Program-made: the position numbers and the translations under genes
Assembly (NCBI RefSeq): GCF_900101895.1
Contig: NZ_FMVF01000010.1
Span: forward strand, 1-64,000
Reading direction: 5' to 3'
Origin: Flavobacterium caeni
Lineage (GTDB): Bacteria > Bacteroidota > Bacteroidia > Flavobacteriales > Flavobacteriaceae
DNA: 64,000 nucleotides
The notes under the pieces: model-generated
What the model was told of the DNA's origin: nothing
The model's database searches: none
What the model saw: only the letters and a program-made list of their open reading frames with translations
In this document: positions 1 through 8,326 of the stretch, one piece after another
Position numbering within the stretch: position 1 is the first letter of the stretch
Layout: the number at the start of each line of letters is the position of its first letter

Positions 1-168
1 ATAAGTTCAGGTCAATAGACCATTTAAGGCATGAGATAAAAGAGTACATCAATTATTATAACAATGACAGGATTAAACTAAATTTAAATGGAATGAGCCC
101 GACACAATATCGGATCCATCATTATCAATGTAACTATTAACTTGTCTAAACTTTTGGGTGCAGTCTAA
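1..168 (+). mobile_element. Right end of an IS3-family insertion sequence
   Basis: The first 140 bases encode the last part of an IS3-family transposase. After its stop, 142-168 reads TTGTCTAAACTTTTGGGTGC followed by AGTCTAA, which resembles the terminal inverted repeats of IS3/IS150-group elements. The left end lies outside the window, so it cannot be said whether the element is complete. No target duplication can be checked. Confidence 0.7.
3..140 (+). CDS. IS3-family transposase, C-terminal fragment (cut by window edge)
   Basis: Reading in frame from base 3 gives 45 residues ending at a TAA at 138-140. They include HLRHEIKEYINYYNNDRI and LNGMSPTQYR. This is the C-terminal signature of the DDE integrase-type OrfB of IS3-family elements (a YNxxRxHxxLxxxSPxxY-like tail). 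The 5' part, with the catalytic residues, lies outside the window, so activity cannot be judged. Confidence 0.75.
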   Translation, partial: KFRSIDHLRHEIKEYINYYNNDRIKLNLNGMSPTQYRIHHYQCNY

Positions 169-342
169 CAAATCCACACAAAAAAACTGAAGAAATTAAA
201 CGGGCCTTCAATGAGATTCCTCCTGCCGTCGGAATGACAAACGAAGCGTGTTAATCTGCGGCGGAGCGCAGCGGAGCCGCTAAACGTTCAGCAAAATAAG
301 CGAAGTAAATGTTTCTCGCACAAGCAAATGTTCTTCGTGAGG

Positions 343-416
343 CCGCGTTAGCGATTGAAGTGGAAATCCTTTTAACGCAGCGCAGCGTAGGTAAAAGATT
401 GCAGCGTAAAGCGCGG
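343..416 (+). repeat. Dispersed hairpin element, copy 1
   Basis: The outer arms CCGCG (343-347) and CGCGG (412-416) can pair, and so can the inner arms CTTTTA (369-374) and TAAAAG (392-397). The sequence around the inner arms, CGATTGAAGTGG...ATCCTTTT and AAAAGAT..AGCG, matches copies at 43861-43923 and, more loosely, 58031-58142. The function is unknown. Confidence 0.6.
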
Positions 417-431
417 TGGCGGCGAGGAAAA

Positions 432-585
432 CGCGAATAGCTTTTGACGAGCCGCCAAACGCCAATAAACAATAAAGAATATTGAATTTCGAACAACGAA
501 TGTCGAATATCGAATTCGCCTCAATCAACGACCAGCGGCGAGTCAAATGCGAACAGCTTTTGACGAGCCGTCAAACGCCAATAAA
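432..585. repeat. Direct repeat pair of about 38 bp
   Basis: Copies at 432-469 and 548-585 share GCTTTTGACGAGCCG..AAACGCCAATAAA with about three mismatches. A third, shorter relative (CGCCAATAAATAATAAA) follows near 624-640. No gene overlaps them. Confidence 0.6.
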
Positions 586-656
586 TAGTAAAAATAAAGA
601 ATAGCGAATGTCAATCAACGACCCGCCAATAAATAATAAAAATAAAAAATAGAAAA

Positions 657-1679
657 TTAAAACAACCCGCCCTGGATATTATTCCTAATCTTCCCAAGGT
701 GCCTATACGCCTTCTCCGTCACCTCGCGTCCGCGCGGCGTACGGATGATGAAACCCTCCTGAATCAAAAACGGCTCATACACCTCCTCGATCGTCTCGCC
801 GCTGTCGGAAACGGCCGTGGCCAGCGTAGACAATCCCACGGGGCCGCCCTTGAATTTGTCGATGATGGTGTTCAGGATTTTGTTGTCCATTTCGTCGAGC
901 CCGTGCGCGTCTACGTTGAGCGCGCGCAGCGCATACTTGGCGATCTCGATGTCGATTTTGCCGTTGCCTTTGATTTGGGCAAAGTCGCGTACACGGCGCA
1001 ACAAGGCGTTGGCGATACGCGGCGTACCACGGCTTCGGCCCGCGATTTCGATGGCGGCTTCCATGGTGATCGGCATTTTGAGGATGGACGAACTTCGTTG
1101 GACGATGGTCGTCAGGAGTTCGGTCGTGTAGTATTGCAGGCGGCTTTGGATGCCGAAACGCGCGCGCATGGGCGAGGTCAACAACCCCGAACGTGTGGTG
1201 GCGCCCACGAGCGTAAACGGATTGAGGTTGATTTGCACCGTACGGGCATTCGGTCCCGATTCGATCATGATGTCGATCTTGAAATCTTCCATGGCCGAAT
1301 ACAGGTATTCCTCTACGATGGGGCTCAGGCGGTGGATCTCGTCGATGAACAACACATCGCGTTCTTCTAAATTGGTGAGCAGTCCGGCCAGGTCGCCGGG
1401 TTTGTCCAGCACGGGCCCCGACGTGATTTTGATGCCCACGCCGAGTTCGTTCGCCAGGATATTCGCAAGTGTCGTTTTCCCGAGTCCCGGAGGCCCGTGG
1501 AACAGCGTATGGTCGAGCGCCTCGTTGCGCAAATTGGCCGCTTCTACAAAAACCTTGAGGTTGTCCAGAATTTGGTCTTGCCCCGAGAAATCGTCGAACG
1601 CCAGCGGCCGCAATCTTTTTTCGAGATCGAGCTCTTCGGGATTGTAACGTTGGTTCGTGGGGTCAAGATTTTCGTTCAT
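657..1679 (-). CDS. ruvB: Holliday junction branch migration ATPase RuvB
   Basis: RuvB is the hexameric AAA+ motor that, with RuvA, drives branch migration of Holliday junctions in recombinational repair. The 340-residue product has the usual length. Walker [10 protein letters not shown] is at about 62-70, Walker B DEIH at 113-116, sensor-1 GATTRSG at about 159-165, and the PMRARFG arginine-finger region at about 170-176, followed by the winged-helix C-terminus. An upstream ATG would add 33 residues that do not resemble RuvB, so the start at 1679 (MNENLDPTN) is preferred. A TATATTTG promoter-like box (1684-1691) lies only four bases before this start, which suggests a very short or absent leader. 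No ruvA is adjacent, as is common in this phylum. Confidence 0.97.
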   Translation of the reverse strand: MNENLDPTNQRYNPEELDLEKRLRPLAFDDFSGQDQILDNLKVFVEAANLRNEALDHTLFHGPPGLGKTTLANILANELGVGIKITSGPVLDKPGDLAGLLTNLEERDVLFIDEIHRLSPIVEEYLYSAMEDFKIDIMIESGPNARTVQINLNPFTLVGATTRSGLLTSPMRARFGIQSRLQYYTTELLTTIVQRSSSILKMPITMEAAIEIAGRSRGTPRIANALLRRVRDFAQIKGNGKIDIEIAKYALRALNVDAHGLDEMDNKILNTIIDKFKGGPVGLSTLATAVSDSGETIEEVYEPFLIQEGFIIRTPRGREVTEKAYRHLGKIRNNIQGGLF

Positions 1680-1683
1680 ACGG

Positions 1684-1691
1684 CAAATATA
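1684..1691 (-). promoter_or_regulatory. Candidate -7 box (TATATTTG) for ruvB
   Basis: On the minus strand TATATTTG matches the TAnnTTTG -7 box of Bacteroidetes sigma factors. The start codon follows after four bases. No clear TTG is seen 17-23 bases upstream, so the call is tentative. Confidence 0.4.
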
Positions 1692-1702
1692 GCCAAACCG
1701 AT

Positions 1703-1993
1703 TTACATCTGATAGCCCTCGGACAAAATGGAACGCCACTCGGGATGCTCGTTTACATAGGCCGAAACAAAGCTGCATTGCGGCACCAAAATGCGGTGGT
1801 GCGCTTTGAGGTGCCGCAACGTTTTTTGGATGAGCTGCGAGGCGATGCCCTGTCCTTGCATAGACGCGGGCACTTCGGTATGCGTGAGGTAAACTTTCTT
1901 GCCTTCGGTGAAGTATTCGACAAACGCAGTTTGCCCGTCGATTTGGAATTCGAATTGGTGGTCGGCTTCGTTATGGAGGAGCTCGAAATCCAT
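1703..1993 (-). CDS. YjdJ-like small GNAT N-acetyltransferase (copy 2)
   Basis: This 96-residue protein belongs to the small GNAT-like COG2388 family, whose substrates are mostly unknown. It shows [15 protein letters not shown], then VYLTHTEVP, an acetyl-CoA-binding loop [11 protein letters not shown], and the family ending [13 protein letters not shown]. It resembles its upstream neighbour along the whole length, so the two look like a tandem duplication. The start at 1993 overlaps the neighbour's stop (TGATG), which suggests translational coupling. A longer frame extending to 2071 would run into the neighbour and is rejected. Confidence 0.85.
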   Translation of the reverse strand: MDFELLHNEADHQFEFQIDGQTAFVEYFTEGKKVYLTHTEVPASMQGQGIASQLIQKTLRHLKAHHRILVPQCSFVSAYVNEHPEWRSILSEGYQM

Positions 1994-2289
1994 CAGCCGA
2001 TGTTGTAGCCCGGTGCAAGCAGCGACTTCCATTCGGGATTGCGTTTGAGATAAGCCGCCACAAACGGACACAATGGCGCGAGTTTGTAGCCGTTGTCCTT
2101 CAGGTAGTGCAAGGCCTTTTCCACGATCGACTTGCCGACGCCTTTGCCGCCGAGCGCAGTGGGCACTTCGGTATGGGTGAGGTACATGTTGTTGTCTTTG
2201 TCGACGATGAATTCGATAAAGGCGGTATGGCCTTCTACTTCGAGTTCAAAACGTCTCTTTTCGTCGTTGCGGTGCAGGGTGTTATCCAT
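1993..2289 (-). CDS. YjdJ-like small GNAT N-acetyltransferase (copy 1)
   Basis: This 98-residue member of the same family has [23 protein letters not shown] MYLTHTEVP, the acetyl-CoA loop GGKGVGKSIVEKAL, and AYLKRNPEWKSLL at the end. Its start overlaps the end of the YjdI-like Fe-S gene by eight bases, and its stop overlaps the start of the second acetyltransferase. In E. coli the homologues yjdI and yjdJ are also neighbours, which supports a shared but undefined role. Confidence 0.87.
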   Translation of the reverse strand: MDNTLHRNDEKRRFELEVEGHTAFIEFIVDKDNNMYLTHTEVPTALGGKGVGKSIVEKALHYLKDNGYKLAPLCPFVAAYLKRNPEWKSLLAPGYNIG

Positions 2290-2509
2290 GGTTGGGTTTT
2301 TGGGCGTTTAGGTAAGTGCTCAGCGCACCCGATGGGCATTTGCTGACCTGTTCGATGATTTGCGCCGTGGTCGCGCCGTCTTGCTTGATCCAGGGCTTTT
2401 CGCGCGGCTGGAACACCTTGGGCAATCCGCGGGCGCAAATACCCGAATGGATGCACAACTCGGGCTTCCATACAATCGTGACTTCGCCGTTTGAATATTC
2501 TTTGGTCAT
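2282..2509 (-). CDS. YjdI-like divergent mono-cluster Fe-S protein
   Basis: The 75-residue protein matches the divergent 4Fe-4S mono-cluster family (Fer4_19, E. coli YjdI type). It has WKPELCIHSGICARGLPKVF followed by VSKCPSGAL, giving Cys19, Cys25 and Cys58. The CxHxGxC..GLPxVF..CPSGAL pattern is the family signature. It is the first gene of a three-gene minus-strand unit with two small acetyltransferases. The function is unknown, and the cluster type is inferred from the family. Confidence 0.88.
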   Translation of the reverse strand: MTKEYSNGEVTIVWKPELCIHSGICARGLPKVFQPREKPWIKQDGATTAQIIEQVSKCPSGALSTYLNAQKPNHG

Positions 2510-2593
2510 CGGGTTTTGGTTTGTATAAATATACGCATTTATCGCTTGCCGACACCATAAAAAATGACGATGAATGACCTTGCCTTTTGGGTA

Positions 2594-2624
2594 TAAAAAA
2601 AGCCTCCCTAAATGGAAGGCTTTC
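2594..2624 (-). terminator. Rho-independent terminator after coxA
   Basis: Read on the minus strand, AAAGCCTTCC and GGGAGGCTTT pair around a short loop and are followed by a run of T. It lies just past the coxA stop and would end the act-cox transcript. Confidence 0.8.
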
Positions 2625-2640
2625 TATATTTTGATGAAGA

Positions 2641-4458
2641 TTAGTGGTGCAACTCCTCTTCGCCGTCTTTCATTGGGATGTGCTGTGGCACGAAATCGTC
2701 GTCGTGGCCCGGCTTGCTGTAATCGTATGGCCAACGGTGTACTTCAGGGATTTCACCCGGCCAGTTGCCGTGCATGTGCTCGACCGGTGCGGTCCATTCG
2801 AGCGTGGTCGAACGCCAAGGGTTTTGCTCGGCACGTTTGCCGAAAAAGATGCTTGCGAAGAAGTTGTACAGGAACACCAATTGGAATGCCCCGCCCACCA
2901 ACGCGAACAAAGTAATCAAAACGTTTACGTCCTGCAATTCGTCGAACAACGGGAACGCAGTGTTGGTGTAGTAACGACGCGGCAATCCGGCGAGTCCGAT
3001 AAAGTGCATCGGGAAGAATACGCCGTACGCACAAACCGTGGTCACCCAAAAGTGTACATAGCCGAGGTTTTTGTTGAGCATGCGCCCAAACATCTTCGGA
3101 TACCAGTGGTAAATACCCGCGAACATACCATAAAGCGCAGAGATACCCATTACGAGGTGGAAGTGCGCCACGACAAAGTACGTATCGTGTACGTTGATGT
3201 CGAGCGTCGAGTCACCCAAGATGATGCCTGTAAGACCACCCGTGATAAACGTCGATACGAAGCCCATCGAGTACAACATGGCAGGGTTCATCTGCAGGTT
3301 GCCTTTCCACAACGTCGTGATCCAGTTGAACGCTTTTACCGCAGACGGGATCGCGATCAAGAGTGTCGTAAAGGTAAACACCGATCCGAGGAACGGGTTC
3401 ATACCCGACATAAACATGTGGTGGCCCCAAACGATGGTCGACAAGAACGCAATGGCCAAGATCGACATGATCATCGCGCGGTAACCAAAGATCGGCTTGC
3501 GCGAGTTGGTGGCCATGATTTCTGATACGAGACCCATCGCAGGCAAGATAACGATGTATACTTCGGGGTGTCCGAGGAACCAGAACAAGTGCTCGAACAA
3601 TACCGGTGAACCACCTTGGTAGTGCAATACTTCGCCGGCGATGTAAATGTCAGAAAGGAAGAACGACGTACCGAAACTTCTGTCCATGATGAGCAACAAT
3701 GCTGCCGACAAAAGTACCGGGAACGAAATGATACCGATGATGGCCGTGATAAAGAACGCCCAGATCGTCAGCGGTAGGCGCGTCATCGACATGCCTTTGG
3801 TACGCAAGTTCAAAACGGTCACGACATAGTTCAACGAGCCCATCAACGACGAAGCGATGAAGACCGCCATCGAAACGAGCCACAACGTCATACCTGCACC
3901 CGACCCGCCAATGGCTTGCGGCAACGCAGAAAGCGGCGGATAGATCGTCCAACCTGCCGATGCCGGACCGGCTTCGACGAACAATGAACACACCATGATG
4001 ACCGACGACGTAAAGAACAACCAGTACGAAATCATGTTCAAAAAGCCCGACGCCATATCACGCGCGCCACATTGTAGCGGAATAAGCAGGTTACTAAAGG
4101 TACCCGACAAACCGGCCGTCAAGACAAAGAATACCATGATGGTTCCGTGGATCGTGACGAGTGCCAGGTACATGTCGTTGTTCATCACGCCGTTTGGCGC
4201 GTGATCGCCCAGGAAGAAGCTGAATACTTTGAACGATTCTTCTGGCCAAGCGAGTTGCATACGGAACAACATCGACATCCCGACACCGATAACCCCCATG
4301 ATGATACCCGTGATCAGGTATTGCTTGGCGATCATCTTGTGGTCAATACTGAAAATGTATTTGGTGATGAACGTGTCCTTATGGTGGTGTTCATGGCCGT
4401 GATCGTGGTCGTGTGAATGGTCGTGATCGTGTCCGTGATCGTGAGCTAATGCTGACAT
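2641..4458 (-). CDS. ctaD: Cytochrome c oxidase subunit I (heme-copper oxidase, A-type)
   Basis: This is the catalytic subunit of the terminal oxidase. It carries the low-spin heme and the heme-copper site where oxygen is reduced and protons are pumped. Seen in sequence are the heme ligand region IHGTIMVFF, the CuB/tyrosine motif GHPEVYIVILP, the WGHHMF pair, and HDTYFVVAHFHLVMG with the heme ligands. The glutamate in HPEVY fits an A1-type oxidase. The 605-residue protein has about 12 membrane helices. The start at 4458 (MSALAHDHG) is preferred because the upstream ATG overlaps coxB. Residues 6-27 are an unusual His/Asp-rich run. It is last in the act-cox cluster, 28 bp after coxB. Confidence 0.97.
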   Translation of the reverse strand: MSALAHDHGHDHDHSHDHDHGHEHHHKDTFITKYIFSIDHKMIAKQYLITGIIMGVIGVGMSMLFRMQLAWPEESFKVFSFFLGDHAPNGVMNNDMYLALVTIHGTIMVFFVLTAGLSGTFSNLLIPLQCGARDMASGFLNMISYWLFFTSSVIMVCSLFVEAGPASAGWTIYPPLSALPQAIGGSGAGMTLWLVSMAVFIASSLMGSLNYVVTVLNLRTKGMSMTRLPLTIWAFFITAIIGIISFPVLLSAALLLIMDRSFGTSFFLSDIYIAGEVLHYQGGSPVLFEHLFWFLGHPEVYIVILPAMGLVSEIMATNSRKPIFGYRAMIMSILAIAFLSTIVWGHHMFMSGMNPFLGSVFTFTTLLIAIPSAVKAFNWITTLWKGNLQMNPAMLYSMGFVSTFITGGLTGIILGDSTLDINVHDTYFVVAHFHLVMGISALYGMFAGIYHWYPKMFGRMLNKNLGYVHFWVTTVCAYGVFFPMHFIGLAGLPRRYYTNTAFPLFDELQDVNVLITLFALVGGAFQLVFLYNFFASIFFGKRAEQNPWRSTTLEWTAPVEHMHGNWPGEIPEVHRWPYDYSKPGHDDDFVPQHIPMKDGEEELHH

Positions 4459-4486
4459 ATTGTGTACTTTTAGTTCTTTTAATGAA

Positions 4487-5653
4487 TTATTTGGCGGCAA
4501 CGGCTTTGGCTACTGCGGTCGTGTCTTGCGCTTTGGCCGAATCCTGTGTGGCGGCCGGCGCTTCTGTTTCGGCCGGGGTGGCGTTGGCCGCTTTGACCTC
4601 TTCGATGAGCGTTGGCTTCTCGGCCAACCACTTCTTGAAATCCTCAGGCGTATCGACCACCACTTTCATTTGCATGTTGTAGTGCGACGAACCGCAAATC
4701 TTGTTACACAACAACAAATAGTCGAAGGTATACGGGTCAAGCGGCTGTCCGCCTTTGGCGACGAGTTCCTGGCTTTTCTTGGCGCGGATCACGTTGATGT
4801 TGGCCACTTTTTCTTTCATGAAATCCATGTCGCGCATTTCGGCCGTGGTGTAAATCGGCTCGAAAGCAAACTCCGTCACCATGCCCGGTACACAGTTCAT
4901 CTGCGCGCGGAAGTGTGGGAAATAAGCCGAGTGCAATACGTCTTGCGAACGGAACTTGAACAAAACCTTCTTTCCTTTAGGCAAATGCAATTCCTGCGTG
5001 ACTTTGTCGTCTTGCGCATTCGGGTCGGCCAAATCGACACCCAGGGTGTTGATGCCTTCAATGTAACGCACGTTGGCTTTGCCGAGCACGTCGTCTTCGC
5101 CCGAGTAACGCGCCGTCCATTTGAACTGCTGCGCATACACCTCTACAATCATTACGTCTTCTTCTTTTTCGTCGACGAACATGATGTTGGTCCAGGCATA
5201 CAAACCATACAAGATCAAACCTGCCAAAACGATGGCCGGGATCACAGACCAGATGAATTCGAGTTTGTCGTTATCGGCAAAATACAAGGCCTTTTTGTCC
5301 TTGGTGCCTCTGTATTTAAAAGCAAAGTAGTGCAACAGGAACTGCGTGATGGTTTGCACGACAAACAACAGCACCCAGGTGATGTTCATGAGGTTGTCGA
5401 CCAGTCCACCGTGTGCCGATGCAGGCGTACTCAAAACGAAGTGGCCCCATTTGATCAAGCCGTAGATCGTCAGGATATAAATGAACGCCAAGAAGATGAA
5501 CATCAGGTATCCTTGGATGTTATTATCCTTGTCGTTGGCTACCTGCGAATTATTTGCCTTGGCCGCGATTTGCGTCAAATCAAATATTTTCGTCAGCTGC
5601 CACAACGCGACGGCTAATAAGACTAAAACTATAATTACCAACAAACTTGTCAT
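4487..5653 (-). CDS. ctaC: Cytochrome c oxidase subunit II (CuA subunit)
   Basis: Subunit II accepts electrons at the binuclear CuA site. The 388-residue protein has CuA ligands His241 (DVLHSAYFPH), Cys316, Cys320, His324 and Met327 (CNKICGSSHYNM). Hydrophobic segments near 5-22, 50-67, 87-112 and 133-155 suggest more helices than the usual two. The C-terminal 40 residues are Ala/Glu-rich and probably disordered. There is no fused cytochrome c domain, so its electron donor must be separate, probably a heme domain of complex III encoded upstream. It lies between actF and coxA in the same transcript. Confidence 0.96.
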   Translation of the reverse strand: MTSLLVIIVLVLLAVALWQLTKIFDLTQIAAKANNSQVANDKDNNIQGYLMFIFLAFIYILTIYGLIKWGHFVLSTPASAHGGLVDNLMNITWVLLFVVQTITQFLLHYFAFKYRGTKDKKALYFADNDKLEFIWSVIPAIVLAGLILYGLYAWTNIMFVDEKEEDVMIVEVYAQQFKWTARYSGEDDVLGKANVRYIEGINTLGVDLADPNAQDDKVTQELHLPKGKKVLFKFRSQDVLHSAYFPHFRAQMNCVPGMVTEFAFEPIYTTAEMRDMDFMKEKVANINVIRAKKSQELVAKGGQPLDPYTFDYLLLCNKICGSSHYNMQMKVVVDTPEDFKKWLAEKPTLIEEVKAANATPAETEAPAATQDSAKAQDTTAVAKAVAAK

Positions 5654-5672
5654 CTGACTCTTGCTTTAAATA

Positions 5673-7223
5673 TTAATAATGAAAATGTTTACTTTCTTCG
5701 ATGAACGGGTTGCGTTTTGGCATCAGCGGCACTTTGGTAAGCGCGGTAAACACCACAAAAATGAACAATCCGAGGAAGAAACATACCGATGCGATCTCTG
5801 GGATGCCGATAAACCATTGGTCGCCCACGGTAGCCGGCATGATCATGTTGAAGAAGTCGACGTAGTGGCCGCAAAGGATCACGACACCGGCCATCACCAA
5901 TACCCATGAAATACGTTTGAAATCGGTGTTGATCAAAATCAGGATCGGGAACACGAAGTTCATCACGACCGCGCCCCAGAAAGGCAAGGTGTAGTCGTTG
6001 ATGCGCGTCACGAAATAAGTGACCTCTTCAGGAATGTTCGCATACCAGATCAACATGAACTGCGAGAACCAAAGGTAGGTCCAGAAAACCGAAATACCGA
6101 ACATGAACTTGGCCAAATCGTGGATGTGGCTGGTGTTGACATGCTCCAAATATCCGTTGTTCTTCAAGTAAAGCGTAATCATACAAATGGTGGTGATGCC
6201 GCTCACAAAGAAACTCGCGAACACATACCAACCGAACAAAGTCGAGAACCAGTGCGGGTCAACCGACATGATCCAGTCCCAAGACATGATCGATTCCGAT
6301 ACGATAAAGAACACGAGGAATCCGGCAGACATCTTGAATACTTTTTTGTAGTTGCTGTCGTCGCTCGATTCGTCTTGCGCCAATTGGCCTTTTCTCGAGA
6401 AATGACGGTACAGGTTCCATCCGATCAGGAAGATCGCCGCGCGGATGAGCCAGAACGATACGTTCAAATACCCTGATTTACCCGCGATCAACTTGTCGTA
6501 ATTCGGACTGGCTGGATCGGTCACCCCATCGGCCATCCAAACAAACAAGTGGTTGAAATGGAACGCGCTCAAAAGCAACAGGATAAAGAAAATAACCGAC
6601 GCCACCGGCAAGTAAGCCGTGATGCCTTCCATGACGCGGAACAATACCGGAGACCATCCGGCTTGCGCCACTTGTTGGATCGCATAGAATGCAAGTACAC
6701 CCATCGAGATCAACAAGAAAAAGATACAAGCCACATACAAAGCAGCCCAAGGCTTGTTCTGCAATTGGTGCAATACGTGGTTCAAATGTTTTTCGTGCTC
6801 GGCGTGCTCATCAACCTTTTCGGTCTTGTGTTTGCGGATGCCCAAATCGGCAGGCGCCTCGGTGTGAACGACCGGCGCGGCAGCGATTGCAACGGTATCG
6901 ACATGCATCGAATCGAGTTCTTTTTCAGCGACATTGGCTACAGGAACGGCGTCGTGGTGTACCGGATCTACGGTAGGCGCGTGCGCTTCGGTGGCTTCGG
7001 CTTTGTGCGCTTCGGCCCCGTGGGCGTCATGGCCTTTGGCTTCGTGGCCTTCATGACCCGCAGCTTCATGCCCTGTTCCGTGGCCGTGGTGTTCGGCTGC
7101 CAGGATTGCCTCGACTTCCTTAATGTCTTTTGGTGCAGTTAAAAACCCATACCCGATCCCAAGCAGTCCGACGACCATCAGGATCAAAGAAAATGTTTTT
7201 AATTTACTTGAAAATGTGTACAT
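5673..7223 (-). CDS. actF: Alternative complex III subunit ActF (membrane quinol-binding-type subunit)
   Basis: ActF is one of two large membrane subunits of alternative complex III, related to NrfD/ActC proteins. The 516-residue protein has one N-terminal helix (about 10-28), a long soluble His/Ala/Glu-rich stretch (about 43-145), and then about nine helices. Recognisable stretches are IMSWDWIMSVDPHWFSTLFG and FWTYLWFSQFMLIWYANIPEE, which are typical of this family. The His-rich insert holds repeated GHE/AHK units and may bind metal; this is an inference. It lies between actE and coxB. Confidence 0.93.
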   Translation of the reverse strand: MYTFSSKLKTFSLILMVVGLLGIGYGFLTAPKDIKEVEAILAAEHHGHGTGHEAAGHEGHEAKGHDAHGAEAHKAEATEAHAPTVDPVHHDAVPVANVAEKELDSMHVDTVAIAAAPVVHTEAPADLGIRKHKTEKVDEHAEHEKHLNHVLHQLQNKPWAALYVACIFFLLISMGVLAFYAIQQVAQAGWSPVLFRVMEGITAYLPVASVIFFILLLLSAFHFNHLFVWMADGVTDPASPNYDKLIAGKSGYLNVSFWLIRAAIFLIGWNLYRHFSRKGQLAQDESSDDSNYKKVFKMSAGFLVFFIVSESIMSWDWIMSVDPHWFSTLFGWYVFASFFVSGITTICMITLYLKNNGYLEHVNTSHIHDLAKFMFGISVFWTYLWFSQFMLIWYANIPEEVTYFVTRINDYTLPFWGAVVMNFVFPILILINTDFKRISWVLVMAGVVILCGHYVDFFNMIMPATVGDQWFIGIPEIASVCFFLGLFIFVVFTALTKVPLMPKRNPFIEESKHFHY

Positions 7224-7249
7224 ATCTATTGCAATCAGTTTGTTCTACA

Positions 7250-7795
7250 TTATTTGTTTTTGAGTTCCATGACGTAGGCCGCAATCATCCAACGCTCCTT
7301 GGTGCTGAGTTGATTGGCGTGTGAACCCATGGCGTTCAGTCCGTAAGTCTCTACGTGAAAGACGCTTCCTTCGGTGATCACGCGGTCTTTGTAGCTCGGC
7401 ACCCCAAGGAACTTCTCCTGTTTGACGAGTTTTCCTTTTCCGTCGCCGGCAGCCCCGTGACAAATCGCACAATAAATTTCGTAAAGTCCTTTTGCTTTTT
7501 CCTTGTCGGCCTCAGACCATGGTCCGTAAGGCGACTTCGAATTGGCTTTGGCCGCTTCGTAACCTTCGGTGGTATTTGGGTAATCGTATACCTCAAACCC
7601 TCTGTTGATGGTTCCTGCCGGTGGCAACTGACCTTCCTTGCCGTTCTTGAAAGCATCGGATTCTGCGTAGGTCTCATACGAAACCGCCTCGTACATGTTG
7701 GGCATGTACTGGTAGTTTGGTTTCTTGGTGTTTTGGCAAGACGATGCAATGATCGCTACTCCTGCTAAAAGCGCAATATGGTATACCCTTTTCAT
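7250..7795 (-). CDS. actE: Alternative complex III subunit ActE (monoheme lipoprotein cytochrome c)
   Basis: The 181-residue protein begins with a lipoprotein signal (MKRVYHIALLAGVAIIASSC) whose lipidated cysteine would be Cys20. It has one heme c motif, CAICH, at 109-113, and a likely Met ligand in NAMGSH near the C-terminus. In alternative complex III this subunit is membrane-anchored and passes electrons on the periplasmic side. The order actD-actE-actF is conserved here with only 3 and 26 bp between genes. Confidence 0.94.
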   Translation of the reverse strand: MKRVYHIALLAGVAIIASSCQNTKKPNYQYMPNMYEAVSYETYAESDAFKNGKEGQLPPAGTINRGFEVYDYPNTTEGYEAAKANSKSPYGPWSEADKEKAKGLYEIYCAICHGAAGDGKGKLVKQEKFLGVPSYKDRVITEGSVFHVETYGLNAMGSHANQLSTKERWMIAAYVMELKNK

Positions 7796-7798
7796 AGA

Positions 7799-8326
7799 TT
7801 AATGCTTTTCAATTACTTTAACTTCGACGGCACCTGTGTTCTGGAAGAAAGACACCATGTCGTTTTCGTTCCCGCTCACGGCTACTTCCATCAGGAAGTG
7901 GTCGTCGGTGGTTCTCACATCTGGATTTTCGGCTTGTTTGAACGGCCACATACGGCTTCTCATGTAAAACGTGATCACCATCAAGTGCGCCGCAAAGAAT
8001 ACCGTCATCTCGAACATTACCGGCACGAACGCTGGCATGTTCTGGATGTAGCTGAAACTTGGCTTACCACCAATGTCTTGCGGCCAGTCCGAGATCATGA
8101 TGTTGTTCATCATCCAGGTTGCCGTAGACAAACCGATACAACCGTAGATGAAGGCGCAAATCGCCAATCTGGTCGGGGCCAAGCCCATCGCCTTGTCGAG
8201 TCCGTGAACCGGAAACGGCGTGTATACTTCCTCGATGTGGTGGTGTGCCTTGCGCGTTTGTTTTACCGCGTCCATCAAGACGTCGTCGTCGTTGTAAAGG
8301 GCGTGTATAACTTTATTAGTGCTCAT
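7799..8326 (-). CDS. actD: Alternative complex III subunit ActD (DUF3341)
   Basis: The 175-residue product matches ActD (DUF3341). It has a soluble N-terminal part with HHIEEVYTPFPVHGLD, two membrane helices (about 57-77 and 100-122), and a C-terminal part including FLMEVAVSGNE. ActD is a structural subunit without cofactors. Its start overlaps the end of actC by 11 bases, consistent with coupled translation. Confidence 0.94.
   Translation of the reverse strand: MSTNKVIHALYNDDDVLMDAVKQTRKAHHHIEEVYTPFPVHGLDKAMGLAPTRLAICAFIYGCIGLSTATWMMNNIMISDWPQDIGGKPSFSYIQNMPAFVPVMFEMTVFFAAHLMVITFYMRSRMWPFKQAENPDVRTTDDHFLMEVAVSGNENDMVSFFQNTGAVEVKVIEKH

Larger units (their letters stand above)
169..656. other. 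Gene-free repeat tract between IS remnant and ruvB
   Basis: No convincing gene is visible. The tract holds GC-rich inverted-repeat material at about 250-420, including one copy of a dispersed hairpin element (343-416). It also has a direct repeat of about 38 bp (432-469 and 548-585), a shorter repeat TCAATCAACGACC at 521-533 and 611-623, and AT-rich sequence towards the ruvB stop. Short open frames here have no recognisable protein features. Confidence 0.6.
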
